Shown here in pieces: positions 52,998-61,780 of a DNA stretch of 64,000 nt. The stretch covers positions 1-64,000 of the forward strand of contig DASZWD010000044.1 in NCBI GenBank assembly GCA_035546775.1. The letters are read 5' to 3'. Source of the DNA: Acidimicrobiales bacterium (GTDB lineage: Bacteria; Actinomycetota; Acidimicrobiia; Acidimicrobiales; JACCXE01). How positions within the stretch are numbered: the first letter of the stretch is position 1; every line of letters starts with the position of its first letter. The notes under the pieces are model-generated. The model was not told the DNA's origin. It saw nothing but the letters and a program-made list of their open reading frames with translations, and did no database searches. The position numbers and the translations under genes were made by a program.

Positions 52998-53013
52998 TGT
53001 CCCAAATGTACCG

Positions 53014-54015
53014 TCAGGTGAGCAGGGCTTGACGGCGCCTTCGAAGGGCGAAAACGCCAACCGCCGCGGTCGCGAGCGGGACGGCCACGAGGCCCAGGAC
53101 GAGCGCGACGCCCGAGGGCGGTTTGGCAGTGGCCGCGACGTCACGCGTGCGCGGCGGTAACGCGAAGCCGTTCGGGTTGAACTCCTGCGTCGTGCCGAGG
53201 CCGATGCCGGCGATGTCCTGATCGGGGGTCACCGATGCTTCGGGCAGCGCGATCGTCGGGGCTTCGCTCGACGTGTCCGCCGGCGGCGTGAAGGTCGGCT
53301 CGGGACTCGACGTGTCGCTCGGCGCCGCGGTGTTGCCGAACTGGTCGAGCACTTCGTGCGGCGCTGTGAAGATCTCGTTCGAGAAGGTCAGGTGCAGGTC
53401 GTAACCCTGGTTGACACCGGCGTCCGCCTGGACGGTGATGTCGTAGATGCGCTGCTTGGCGGTGAACCCGCCGCGCTCGGGTTCGTTGAACGACGCCGCG
53501 CCTGTCGGCTCGTCGTTCGGATCGCCGGGACCGGTGACGGGATCGAGCGTGCCCGGCGCGTTCTCGCCGAGCCAGTGGTCCTCTTGGTCCCACACGTAGA
53601 CGTCGAGGCCGTTGACCGGCGGTGGGTTGAGTCCGAGCGCGACGAGGGGCAACGACGGCAACTGCGTCTGGTTGAAGTCGGCCTCGATGAAGACGGTGTT
53701 GTCCGCCCTCGGATCCGGGTCCAGGTTCAACACGATCCGGTACGCCTTGCACGTGAGCGGCGCGACGCTCTCGTCGAGCGACGCCGCTTTGCCGCGGCAC
53801 GCGCTCGGCGGATAGATCTCCTGGTCGCCCACGAGCGGCGTCGTGTTCTTGAGCACGATCGACTGACCAACCGACAGCGTCGCCGTCGGCTTCACCGACG
53901 GAGCCAGCGGTTCGGCGGCAACGCCGCCGGAACCGGCGACCAGGACCAGGCCGACGGTCGCGACGAGCGCGACGCACCCGGTGATGCAAGCGATGCGCGC
54001 CGCGGCTCGTCGCAC
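53014..54015 (-). CDS. Exported anchored protein, IAGIGLGTTQ family (paralogue 1, short)
   Basis: A 333-residue shorter paralogue with one main beta-sandwich region. It keeps the first Cys pair (SACRG, LTCKAYRI), a GLDVYVWDQ strand, the RIYDITVQADAGVNQGYDL signature, then DIAGIGLGTTQEFNPNG, PPSG, one helix and LRRRRQALLT. The GTG start overlaps the SBP stop by one base (TAGTG), so it is second in the operon. The tight link to the SBP suggests a complex at the membrane. Confidence 0.8.
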   Translation of the reverse strand: MRRAAARIACITGCVALVATVGLVLVAGSGGVAAEPLAPSVKPTATLSVGQSIVLKNTTPLVGDQEIYPPSACRGKAASLDESVAPLTCKAYRIVLNLDPDPRADNTVFIEADFNQTQLPSLPLVALGLNPPPVNGLDVYVWDQEDHWLGENAPGTLDPVTGPGDPNDEPTGAASFNEPERGGFTAKQRIYDITVQADAGVNQGYDLHLTFSNEIFTAPHEVLDQFGNTAAPSDTSSPEPTFTPPADTSSEAPTIALPEASVTPDQDIAGIGLGTTQEFNPNGFALPPRTRDVAATAKPPSGVALVLGLVAVPLATAAVGVFALRRRRQALLT

Positions 54016-55862
54016 TAGGGGTTCCTGGCGGACAGGAACGTCAGCGCGTGGCCCCCGTAGCCGTTACACGGATCGTTCGGTGACTTCGTCGTCGTGAACT
54101 CTTGTTGCGGGAAGGTGCCGTACAAATACCGCTTGGCGTTTTGCACCATGCGCCAGCAGCCGGCGTTCTGCGAGTTCGGTGCGGTGGCGTTGGCGTCCCA
54201 CCACATGGCGACGCCGTCCTTCACGCAGCTGTAGTCGTCGGTGTTGTAGAAGCACGCCGGCGTGCCGGGGTCGTCGGACGCGATCTTCGGGATGGCGTGG
54301 TAGCCCTTGTCGATCGACGTCGGGCCGAGCTTCGGCCCCGCCACCTGGATGCCGGTGAAGAGCTGGCGGAAGCGTTCGTAGAGGTCACAGGCGCGCGACC
54401 GGATGTCCTGGTCGGGGGCGGAGGGATCGGCGTCCTTGTAGGCGAGGAAGCAGGGCTCCTCTTCGAACTTCACCTTCTTCGTCTGGTAGGTGACGACCAC
54501 CGCGTGGCCGCCGAAGGCGCGCGCGTTCTGGTACTGCGTCGACACGAACCCGTCGGTTTCGGCGTCGCCCAACTGGACCCACTCGGGGAAGTAGTTCATC
54601 TGCGCGGCCGCGTCGCTGAACTTGGACTCCATGCCGCCGGGCCAGATGATCGTGGTCACCGGGCCCCCGGCTTGTCGGGGGTCGGAGAACTTGGCCATCT
54701 GCGTTCGGCCGTACGTCTGGTCGGTCTGCGGGTCGTTGTTGTCGGCGTAACAGCACGTGTCCCACGTCGCGTTGGGGATGTTCGCCTGGTCGATCGGGCA
54801 CTGCTGCTTGATGTTGGTCATCACGAGGTCCTTCAGCTTCTGGAGCTCGGGATGCAGCTTGTCGGTCGAGTAGATCAGGCCGTACTTGCGCTTCTTGCCC
54901 ACGAGGTCGCCGCCGGCGAACGTCGTGGTGTCCGATGCGTTCTTGATCTGCTTGCAGAAGAAGTCGGCGTACTCCTGCGCCTGGTCCTCGAGCGTGGGGG
55001 AGTAGCCCCACACCAGCTTGGGATACTGCTGGTAGAAGCTGCGCTGACGGCCGAGGAAGGCGCCGAAGTTCAGCACGCCGCGCTTGGTCATTGCTTCGAG
55101 GTAGGCATCGTTCGATGCCAGCGAGTCGGAGATGACGGCGAAGGGCTGGATCTTCTGGTAGTTGTCCGCCGCGTCGGCGCGCTTGGTTTCGGGGCCGTCG
55201 TCGGAGCGGCTGCCGTAATAGACCCAGAAGTGGGCGTGGCGGCAATAGAGCTGATAGCGGTCCTCGAAGTACTTCGCCCAGCCCCGCGTCAATCGCGCGT
55301 AGATGTGCTCGTCTTGCGCTTCGGGTTGATCGAGGTCGTAGTACTTGTTCGCCGGCCGGCTCTCGTCACCGCGGCTGGTGCCGGTGTCGACGATGCCGGA
55401 GTCCTCGTAGAGGATGATGCGGATCTCGTTGCCGGTGACGCCTTGATAGGTGGCGCCGCCGTTCTGGTTGCAGTTCGGATAGTCGGGCACGCACGGCGGG
55501 GCGAGCGGATCTTCGGTCTGTTTGGGGCCCTTGGGCGTCTGGACGCAACGCTTCGTGCTGCGGTTCTTGCCCGGGTCGCTCTGCTGCGTGCCTTGGTCGC
55601 CGCCTTCGGCGCCGCCGGTGTTGATCGACGAGCTCTGGCCGAGCCCGAATTGGTCGAAGTTTCCGATTGGCGGCGGCGTGGTGTCGTCCTGGGGCGGCAC
55701 CGGCGCGTATTCGAGCGTGGTGGAGGGGTTCGTCTGCGGGAGATTCAGCGCGCTCGGAAGAACGATCAGCGCGATGAGCAAACCACCGATGAGAAGAAGT
55801 AGCGGGGCGCCTTTTCTCGCGTTTTGCGATCCAGCGCGCCCCGGCCCAGCTGTTGCCGCCAT
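54015..55862 (-). CDS. Membrane-tethered ABC-type substrate-binding protein (second)
   Basis: A 615-residue periplasmic-binding-fold protein related to the SBP at 29.7 kb. Residues 18-42 are an uncleaved helix (PLLLLIGGLLIALIVLP) with no lipobox. A Pro/Gly/Gln-rich linker leads to APPCVPDYPNC and NGGATYQGVTGNEIRI, the same entry motif as its relative. The domain carries extra cysteines (CFLAYKD, TPACFYN, YSCVKD), suggesting disulfides. It is first in the leftward operon; its ATG has TACGAT 8 nt upstream. Ligand unknown. Confidence 0.82.
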   Translation of the reverse strand: MAATAGPGRAGSQNARKGAPLLLLIGGLLIALIVLPSALNLPQTNPSTTLEYAPVPPQDDTTPPPIGNFDQFGLGQSSSINTGGAEGGDQGTQQSDPGKNRSTKRCVQTPKGPKQTEDPLAPPCVPDYPNCNQNGGATYQGVTGNEIRIILYEDSGIVDTGTSRGDESRPANKYYDLDQPEAQDEHIYARLTRGWAKYFEDRYQLYCRHAHFWVYYGSRSDDGPETKRADAADNYQKIQPFAVISDSLASNDAYLEAMTKRGVLNFGAFLGRQRSFYQQYPKLVWGYSPTLEDQAQEYADFFCKQIKNASDTTTFAGGDLVGKKRKYGLIYSTDKLHPELQKLKDLVMTNIKQQCPIDQANIPNATWDTCCYADNNDPQTDQTYGRTQMAKFSDPRQAGGPVTTIIWPGGMESKFSDAAAQMNYFPEWVQLGDAETDGFVSTQYQNARAFGGHAVVVTYQTKKVKFEEEPCFLAYKDADPSAPDQDIRSRACDLYERFRQLFTGIQVAGPKLGPTSIDKGYHAIPKIASDDPGTPACFYNTDDYSCVKDGVAMWWDANATAPNSQNAGCWRMVQNAKRYLYGTFPQQEFTTTKSPNDPCNGYGGHALTFLSARNP

Positions 55863-55870
55863 GGCCACGA

Positions 55871-55876
55871 ATCGTA
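55871..55876 (-). promoter_or_regulatory. Putative -10 element (TACGAT), leaderless
   Basis: TACGAT lies 8 nt before the second SBP's ATG and supports that start. Confidence 0.45.
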
Positions 55877-56040
55877 GCGATGAGGTCAAACGTCGCGGCA
55901 TCGCGTGTGTTGCGGCCGCGTGAATCGAACGGACGGACCAGGTTCGCACGAGAAACCCGACGTATGCTGGCTTGCCTGGGGCGCAGCACAAGCGTTCCCG
56001 TTCACGTACGTAGACCCTGAAGTGAGGACGCTCCCGCGCC
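55877..56040. promoter_or_regulatory. Divergent promoter region between SBP and MoxR operons
   Basis: This 164-bp gap is one of the largest in the window. A TATGCT (55963-55968) could be a -10 for the MoxR operon with a 70-nt leader, and GTGAGGA before the ATG is a weak ribosome-binding site. No clear palindrome is seen. Confidence 0.35.
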
Positions 56041-57054
56041 ATGGCACCTCGTAAGACCGCTTCCCGTGCAGTCGCGACCGCTCGCAGTTCGAGCGCTTCG
56101 TTGAATGCTCAAACGTTCAAGAAGAACTTCGACAAGATCGTCGACAACATCGAGACGGTGTTGAAGGGCAAGCCCGACGTGGTCCGCCTCGCGCTCGTTG
56201 CCATCCTGTGCGAGGGCCACATCCTGTTCGAAGATGTGCCGGGCACCGGCAAGACGGTGCTCGCCCGCGCCATCGCCCAGTCGATCGACGCCACGACGCA
56301 GCGCGTGCAGTGCACGCCCGACATGCTGCCGGGTGACATCACCGGTTCGTCGATCCTCGACCAGAAGACCGGCAAGTTCGAGTTCCACCCGGGTCCGGTG
56401 TTCGCCAACGTGTTGCTGGCGGACGAGATCAACCGTGCGACGCCCAAGACCCAGTCGTCGCTACTCGAGGCCATGGCCGAGCGCCGCGTGTCGGCCGACG
56501 GCGTCACCTACGACCTGCCGCGACCCTTCCTCGTGCTCGCCACGCAGAACCCGATCGAGCAGGCCGGCACGTTCCCGCTGCCCGAAGCGCAGCTCGACCG
56601 CTTCCTGTTCAAGATGTCGATGGGCTACATGGACCGCGGCGCCGAGTTCGACGTGATGTTCGCCAACTCGGGTCAGCTCGCCATCGAGGACCTCGGGGCG
56701 GTCACCGACACCAAGGAGATTCAGCGGATGATGGCCTACGCCGGCGATGTCGAAGTCGGCGACGACGTGGCGTATTACATCGTCGACTTGGTGCAGGCGA
56801 CGCGCAACGACGCCCACATCGCCATGGGCGGTTCGCCGCGAGCCACCATCAACTTGCTCAAGGCGTCGCGCGCGCTGGCGGCGAGCGACGGGCGCACCCA
56901 CGTGTATCCCGACGACGTGCGCACCGTGCTGCCCCACATCATGGCCCACCGCATCGTGCTCAACCCCGACGCCATCCTGCGTGGTGAAGACGTCAGCAAC
57001 GTCCTCGACCGGGTGACCAACCAGGTGAAGCCGCCGGTTTCCGCCAAGAAGTAA
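56041..57054 (+). CDS. MoxR-family AAA+ ATPase
   Basis: A 337-residue AAA+ chaperone. Walker A is [14 protein letters not shown], Walker [16 protein letters not shown], sensor 1 [20 protein letters not shown], and the lid contains [18 protein letters not shown]. MoxR proteins act with DUF58/VWA partners to assemble or activate other proteins. It heads a rightward operon with a DUF58 gene 25 nt later, matching the known MoxR-DUF58-transglutaminase arrangement. Confidence 0.95.
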   Translation: MAPRKTASRAVATARSSSASLNAQTFKKNFDKIVDNIETVLKGKPDVVRLALVAILCEGHILFEDVPGTGKTVLARAIAQSIDATTQRVQCTPDMLPGDITGSSILDQKTGKFEFHPGPVFANVLLADEINRATPKTQSSLLEAMAERRVSADGVTYDLPRPFLVLATQNPIEQAGTFPLPEAQLDRFLFKMSMGYMDRGAEFDVMFANSGQLAIEDLGAVTDTKEIQRMMAYAGDVEVGDDVAYYIVDLVQATRNDAHIAMGGSPRATINLLKASRALAASDGRTHVYPDDVRTVLPHIMAHRIVLNPDAILRGEDVSNVLDRVTNQVKPPVSAKK

Positions 57055-57079
57055 GTCGTCAGGGGCGCACCGCTACTCC

Positions 57080-58399
57080 ATGCCTACCGGCACCCAGAAG
57101 CTGTCCCTCGGCCGTCGGCTGCGCGCGCGCTACGACGCGCTCAGCGATGCACTCGCGCCCGGCGCGCTGCGCAAGCGCACCGAAGAGATCAAGCGCAAGA
57201 CCGGGCTGCGGGTCTACGGCGTCGTCGCCCTGATCGGTGCGGTGCTCGTGTGGCTCATGGCCCGGGTCGTGGCCGGCACCGCGATGTATCTCTTCGCCTA
57301 CGGCCTGGTGCTGCTGTTCGGCATCTGCTTCTTCCTGGCACCGCGCAACCTCAAGCTGAAGGGCGAGCGCGCTGGCTTGTTCCCGCGCGCGCACGAAGGT
57401 GACCGCCTCGAGGTCGAGGTGTCGCTCGAAGCCCAGCGGGGCGTGTCGACCTTCGTGCTCGAAGAGCGCGTCCCGGAGCGACTCGGCCAGCCCGTGCGCG
57501 TGCCGATCACCAAGTTGTCGTCGGGCGAGAAGCTGACCCATCGCTATTCGGTGCGCTGCACACGCCGCGGCGTCTACGACGTCGGTCCACTCGTCGCCGT
57601 GAAGGGTGATCCGCTCGGCCTGACCCAGCGCGAGACGCTGATCGCCGAGCCTTTCCAGCTGCTCGTGCATCCGCGCATCGAGGTGGTGTCGGACCGCCCG
57701 CTTACCCGTCAGTTCGAGGATCCGCCCATCCGTCCGCCGGTGTCGAAGCCGTGGCCGTCGGGTCTCGAGTTCTACGGCATGCGCGAGTACAAGCCGGGCG
57801 ACGACCTGCGCCGCATCGTGTGGCGCGCCTCGGCGCGTACCGGCAAGATCATGGTGCGCGAGGCCGAGCAGGGGATCACGGACAAGATCACGATCATCCT
57901 CGACACCGACCGCGGCTCGCACAGCCGCGACGGCGAAGGCCTGTCGGAGAGTTTCGAAGCGGGCGTGCGCGCCGCGGCGTCGCTCGCAGTACGTCACCTG
58001 CGCGAGGGCTACGAGATCAAAGTCGAAACCAACGGCGGGCCGCTCACGCGGTCGCTGCGCGGGGCCCAGCAGCAACTGCCGCTGCTCGACGCGTTCGCCA
58101 AGGTGGAGATGGGGCGCGAGCCGCTCGGCACCGTCATTCGTCGCCTGCTCGGCAACGCGCAGCGCGACGCCCACAACATCCTCATCACGCCCCACCTCGG
58201 GGCGGGCGAAGCGGCTCAGCTCAAGCTGCTGCTGAACAAGGGTGTATCGATCCTCGTCGTCGCCCTCCTGTGGAACGAGGAGGAGAGCGAGACGGCCGGT
58301 ATGGCCGCCGCTCTCGGTTGCCAGGTGGCGAGCGTTCGTCCCGGCGGTGACCTCGCGTCCGCGCTGTTCAACAACATTGGCGCCGGGAACCGGGTGTAG
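57080..58399 (+). CDS. DUF58-family membrane protein
   Basis: A 439-residue protein. Two helices lie at residues 45-90 (VYGVVALIGAVLVWLMARVV; YLFAYGLVLLFGICFFLA). A beta-rich ectodomain-like part follows (YSVRCTRRGVYDVGPLV, DPLGL). The DUF58 signature is FYGMREYKPGDDLRRIVWRASARTG spread over residues 232-256. A VWA-like domain follows (IILDTDRGSHS, AASLAVRHLREGYEIKVET). It is the usual MoxR partner. It lies between moxR and the transglutaminase-like gene. Confidence 0.93.
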   Translation: MPTGTQKLSLGRRLRARYDALSDALAPGALRKRTEEIKRKTGLRVYGVVALIGAVLVWLMARVVAGTAMYLFAYGLVLLFGICFFLAPRNLKLKGERAGLFPRAHEGDRLEVEVSLEAQRGVSTFVLEERVPERLGQPVRVPITKLSSGEKLTHRYSVRCTRRGVYDVGPLVAVKGDPLGLTQRETLIAEPFQLLVHPRIEVVSDRPLTRQFEDPPIRPPVSKPWPSGLEFYGMREYKPGDDLRRIVWRASARTGKIMVREAEQGITDKITIILDTDRGSHSRDGEGLSESFEAGVRAAASLAVRHLREGYEIKVETNGGPLTRSLRGAQQQLPLLDAFAKVEMGREPLGTVIRRLLGNAQRDAHNILITPHLGAGEAAQLKLLLNKGVSILVVALLWNEEESETAGMAAALGCQVASVRPGGDLASALFNNIGAGNRV

Positions 58400-58407
58400 G
58401 TGTAGCC

Positions 58408-60678
58408 GTGGCCACCACCGAACAAGACCTCAAGGCGCTCGAAGAAGACGTTCTCGAACGGCTGAGCAGCGAGGCCGGCGGCGTCGAAGCCGACATCGAA
58501 AGCGCCGCGGCGCAGCCCGAAGAGACCGAGCCGGAACAGCCCGTCGCCCGCCTCGCCATCGCCATCGCCTTCCCGGTGATCGCGGCGGCCGTGATGGTCG
58601 GCGGCGTCTTCACCGGCGTGTCGCCGCGCATCTACGGCGCCGTTGCCGGCCTGCTCGGTATCGGCCTCGCCGTCGTCGCCAATCGCCAGCGGCGCCTCGG
58701 CGCCACGCTCGGGATCGTCGCCGCCGGCATCTTCGTAATCGGTGCGCTGATGCTGCTGCCCGACGTCGGCAACATCGGCTCGATCACCACACTCGTAAGA
58801 GAAGCAAACCAGCAGGGCGACGTGCTGCGGCCACCGGTGCCGTTCGTGCCCGGTTGGCACGTGGTCATCGGTTGGTTGATGGCGGTCGTCGGCTTCTCCG
58901 CCGCCTGGGTCGCGCTCGCGTTCCGCAAGCCCGCGCTGGCGCTCGTCATCCCGGTGCCCTTCGCTGCTCTCGCCGGCATCAGCGTGCCGAAAGACCAGCA
59001 GGTCACATCGGGCATCGTCGTGCTCGTCCTGTTCGTGTTCGGCCTCGTACTGCTGTCGTCCAACTCCGGGCTCGAGGGCGACGAAAAGCCTTCGGTCGGC
59101 TACGAGCTGCGCAACGCCTTCCGGTCGTTGATCGTCATCGCCCCCGTCACCGTGGCGCTGATCGTGGCCAGCCAGCTGAACTTCCTCTTCCCGAAGCCGG
59201 CGATCAACCCCGCCGAGCAGCCGCAGAAGCCGAAGACGACGCCGCTGTCGAAGGTCGTCGACCGGCCACTGTTCCGCGTCCGCTCGGACCTCTCCGGTCC
59301 CTGGCGCATGGGCAGCCTCGACGTGTACGACGGCAAGGACTGGCGCCTCGCACCGGTTGCGGACGCCAACGTCAAGAACGTGCCGAAGAGCGGCATCATC
59401 GACCCGGAGTTGACGCCCCGCATCGACGCTCACTTCCAGGTGCTCGGCTTGACCGGCGCGGTGCTGCCTGGTTTGTCGAACACGGTCGGCCTTCAGGCCA
59501 AGGGCATCGTGCCGTCCTTCGACTACCGCTCCGGCAACATCCGCCTCGCGGCCGGCACGCTCAAGCGCGGCCAGGAGTACACGGTGCTCGCTGCCGGCCT
59601 GCCGTCGATCAAGGACCTCGAGGGCGCGTCGACGTCCATCCCGGCGGACGTTCTGAAGTTCACCGAGGGTGTCGGTGACCCGCCGCCGGCGGTGGTGAAG
59701 CTGCTCAACCAGGCGAACGCGTTGCCAACGCAGTGGGATCGCTTCGATTTCCTGCGCAACTACGTGCTCGACAACGTGGTGGCGACCGGACCCGGTGTGC
59801 CCGTGTCGATCGACTCGGCGCGCGTGGATCAGATCCTCACGAGTCTCGAGGGCACGCCGTATGAGATCGTCGCCACGCAGGCGATGCTCGCCCGCTGGAT
59901 CGGCCTGCCGTCGCGCATCGCGTTCGGCTTCGACGGTGGCGAGGACGTCGGGAGCCACACGCTTGAGATCCGGCCCAAGAACGGCGCCACCTTCGTCGAG
60001 GTGTACTTCCCGGGCTTCAAATGGGTGCCCGTGGTCGGCGTGCCGAAGCACGCCAAGCCGTCGCTGTCGAACGACAGCGGCCAGCAGCAAACCAACCCGA
60101 ACATCCTGCCGAGCGACGAAGTGAACGTGTCGGTGTTCTTGCCGACGATCACCGCACCGAAGTCCGTTTTCGGAAAGCAACTGCTGCGCGGCCTCGAGAT
60201 CGGCGTGCCGATCATCCTGCTCATTCTCCTGATCTATTCGACCTATCCGGCGCTGCGGAAGGCGCGCATCCGGTCGCGCCGCCGCGGGGCCGCCGCGGCG
60301 ATCGGACCCCGCGCGCGTATCGCGCTCGCCTACGCCGAGTTCCGCGACGTCGCCACCGACTTCGGCTTCGCCCACCCGAGCGACACGCCGCTCATGTACC
60401 TCGAGCGTTTCATCGACGACGACGAGCACACCGAACTCGCCTGGCTCGTCACGCGTGTCCTGTGGGGCGACCTGCAGGACGACGCCAGCTTCGAGCTGGC
60501 GGTGGCAGCCGAAGAGCTGTCGCGTTCGCTTCGCCGCCGCCTCGGCACCGCGCAGCCCGCGACGGTGCGGTTCGTCGCGGCGGTGTCACGCTTGTCGTTG
60601 CGCAATCCCTTCGCCCCCGATCTCAATGCAGCTCTTTCGAGCGGGAAGGAAGCAGATGCTGCAGAAGCTGCTGCCTAG
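58408..60678 (+). CDS. TgpA-like transglutaminase-fold membrane protein lacking the catalytic triad
   Basis: A 756-residue protein with a cytosolic acidic N-terminus, about six helices (residues 48-265), a transglutaminase-core-like domain (about 420-545), one helix (IGVPIILLILLIYS) and a cytosolic tail. The core motif around WIGLPSRIAFGFDGG is clear. Against the usual C...H...D pattern, the Cys position is Pro484 (GTPYE), the His position Ala527 (GATFVEV) and the Asp position Val543 (WVPVV). It is therefore probably a pseudoenzyme. The GTG start is 8 nt after the DUF58 stop. Confidence 0.88.
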   Translation: MATTEQDLKALEEDVLERLSSEAGGVEADIESAAAQPEETEPEQPVARLAIAIAFPVIAAAVMVGGVFTGVSPRIYGAVAGLLGIGLAVVANRQRRLGATLGIVAAGIFVIGALMLLPDVGNIGSITTLVREANQQGDVLRPPVPFVPGWHVVIGWLMAVVGFSAAWVALAFRKPALALVIPVPFAALAGISVPKDQQVTSGIVVLVLFVFGLVLLSSNSGLEGDEKPSVGYELRNAFRSLIVIAPVTVALIVASQLNFLFPKPAINPAEQPQKPKTTPLSKVVDRPLFRVRSDLSGPWRMGSLDVYDGKDWRLAPVADANVKNVPKSGIIDPELTPRIDAHFQVLGLTGAVLPGLSNTVGLQAKGIVPSFDYRSGNIRLAAGTLKRGQEYTVLAAGLPSIKDLEGASTSIPADVLKFTEGVGDPPPAVVKLLNQANALPTQWDRFDFLRNYVLDNVVATGPGVPVSIDSARVDQILTSLEGTPYEIVATQAMLARWIGLPSRIAFGFDGGEDVGSHTLEIRPKNGATFVEVYFPGFKWVPVVGVPKHAKPSLSNDSGQQQTNPNILPSDEVNVSVFLPTITAPKSVFGKQLLRGLEIGVPIILLILLIYSTYPALRKARIRSRRRGAAAAIGPRARIALAYAEFRDVATDFGFAHPSDTPLMYLERFIDDDEHTELAWLVTRVLWGDLQDDASFELAVAAEELSRSLRRRLGTAQPATVRFVAAVSRLSLRNPFAPDLNAALSSGKEADAAEAAA

Positions 60679-61762
60679 GAACGTCGCGATCGCCTTCGTC
60701 GCCCTGAGCGCGTTCGGCGCCACGGCGTGCGTCCATCAGGACGCGCCCGGCGTGGGTCTCGTGAAGTTCGACTCATCCGCGGTGTTCGGCATCGCGCCCC
60801 AGGACAAGCCCGACGTGCCCGACTTCTCGCTGCCGCTCGGCACCGACTTCAACCTGCCGGCACTGCCGACCGTCCGCCCCGATCTGAACAAGATCGACGA
60901 GGGCCCGTGCCCGGCGGCCAAGCTCACGGCGTTCCCGAAGACGTCAGCGACCGTGCGCGTGCAGGGGCAGCCCACCGAAGGCCTTTACAAGTGGAAGCGC
61001 GACCTCGTTGAGGCGAAGGGCGCCAACAAGGTGACGAGCCTGCCCTTCGTGCTCGAAGGCCGAGCCATCCGTCGCATCACGAAGGACAGCGACCACCAGT
61101 TCAGCTTCGAAATGGTGGCGCCCGACTCGTTCGTGCCCGGCGACACGATCATCACCGGGTTCCGCGTCAACACCAATCCGAAGCTCGAGGTGGACCGCAG
61201 CGTCGCCGCTCGCACCATCGGCGTGGTCAACGTGCCGGGTGCCGACGTGCGCGTCGCGGACCCAACCGACGCGCCCGGCATCTTCATCACGTCGATCGAC
61301 GTGCAGAACGACAAGGGCACGCGGGTGTCGTCGTTCCATCCGGTGCAGCCCATGCTGATCGCGCCCCTCGAGGGTGGGATCCTGCGTTCGGGCCAGGAGT
61401 TCCGCAGCATCGGCATTGACGAGCTCAGCGGCGCCGCCATCCTGAACGACGGCGTCGTCGGGCGCACGAGTCGTATCGACGCCTGCGGTGAGATCGTCGA
61501 GGGCTACGCCGTTTCACTCCACCAGATCCTGACGAGCGACATCCAGTCGACGCTCGGTGACGATCCCACCGGTACGGTGCTGAACGCCGGCGACCGGCAG
61601 GAAACTCGCGAGGTCGGCTACACGTTCGCCACCCAGTACGGCGCCCTGCCCATCTCCGAGACGCTCTCGCTCGGCGACTTCGAAGCCGACGCCACCGCCG
61701 CCCTCGGCAAGTGGGAACTCGGTGCGCTCACGCCCTCTCCGCTACCGGACTCCGTGAAGTAG
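60656..61762 (+). CDS. Putative lipoprotein of the MoxR-DUF58 operon
   Basis: A 368-residue exported protein I do not recognise. The signal NVAIAFVALSAFGATAC ends in a lipobox-like ATAC. The mature part begins with a Pro/Asp-rich linker (PDVPDFSLPLGTDFNLP), then a beta-rich domain with KVTSLPFVLEGRAIRRI and FVPGDTIITGFRVN. The ATG follows a GGAAGGAAG ribosome-binding site and lies 23 nt inside the transglutaminase-like gene. It may be the extracellular partner of that protein or of the downstream transporter. Confidence 0.75.
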   Translation: MLQKLLPRNVAIAFVALSAFGATACVHQDAPGVGLVKFDSSAVFGIAPQDKPDVPDFSLPLGTDFNLPALPTVRPDLNKIDEGPCPAAKLTAFPKTSATVRVQGQPTEGLYKWKRDLVEAKGANKVTSLPFVLEGRAIRRITKDSDHQFSFEMVAPDSFVPGDTIITGFRVNTNPKLEVDRSVAARTIGVVNVPGADVRVADPTDAPGIFITSIDVQNDKGTRVSSFHPVQPMLIAPLEGGILRSGQEFRSIGIDELSGAAILNDGVVGRTSRIDACGEIVEGYAVSLHQILTSDIQSTLGDDPTGTVLNAGDRQETREVGYTFATQYGALPISETLSLGDFEADATAALGKWELGALTPSPLPDSVK

Positions 61763-61780
61763 CGAGGCCACCCGAACCGA

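Noticed and set aside
55921-56040. A sigma-70 promoter with TATGCT for the MoxR operon
   Set aside because: No matching -35 at a normal distance; kept only as a weak remark.
58216-60429. A 737-codon open frame antisense to the transglutaminase-like gene
   Set aside because: Highly charged repetitive composition with no domain; the plus strand has clear helices and a transglutaminase core.
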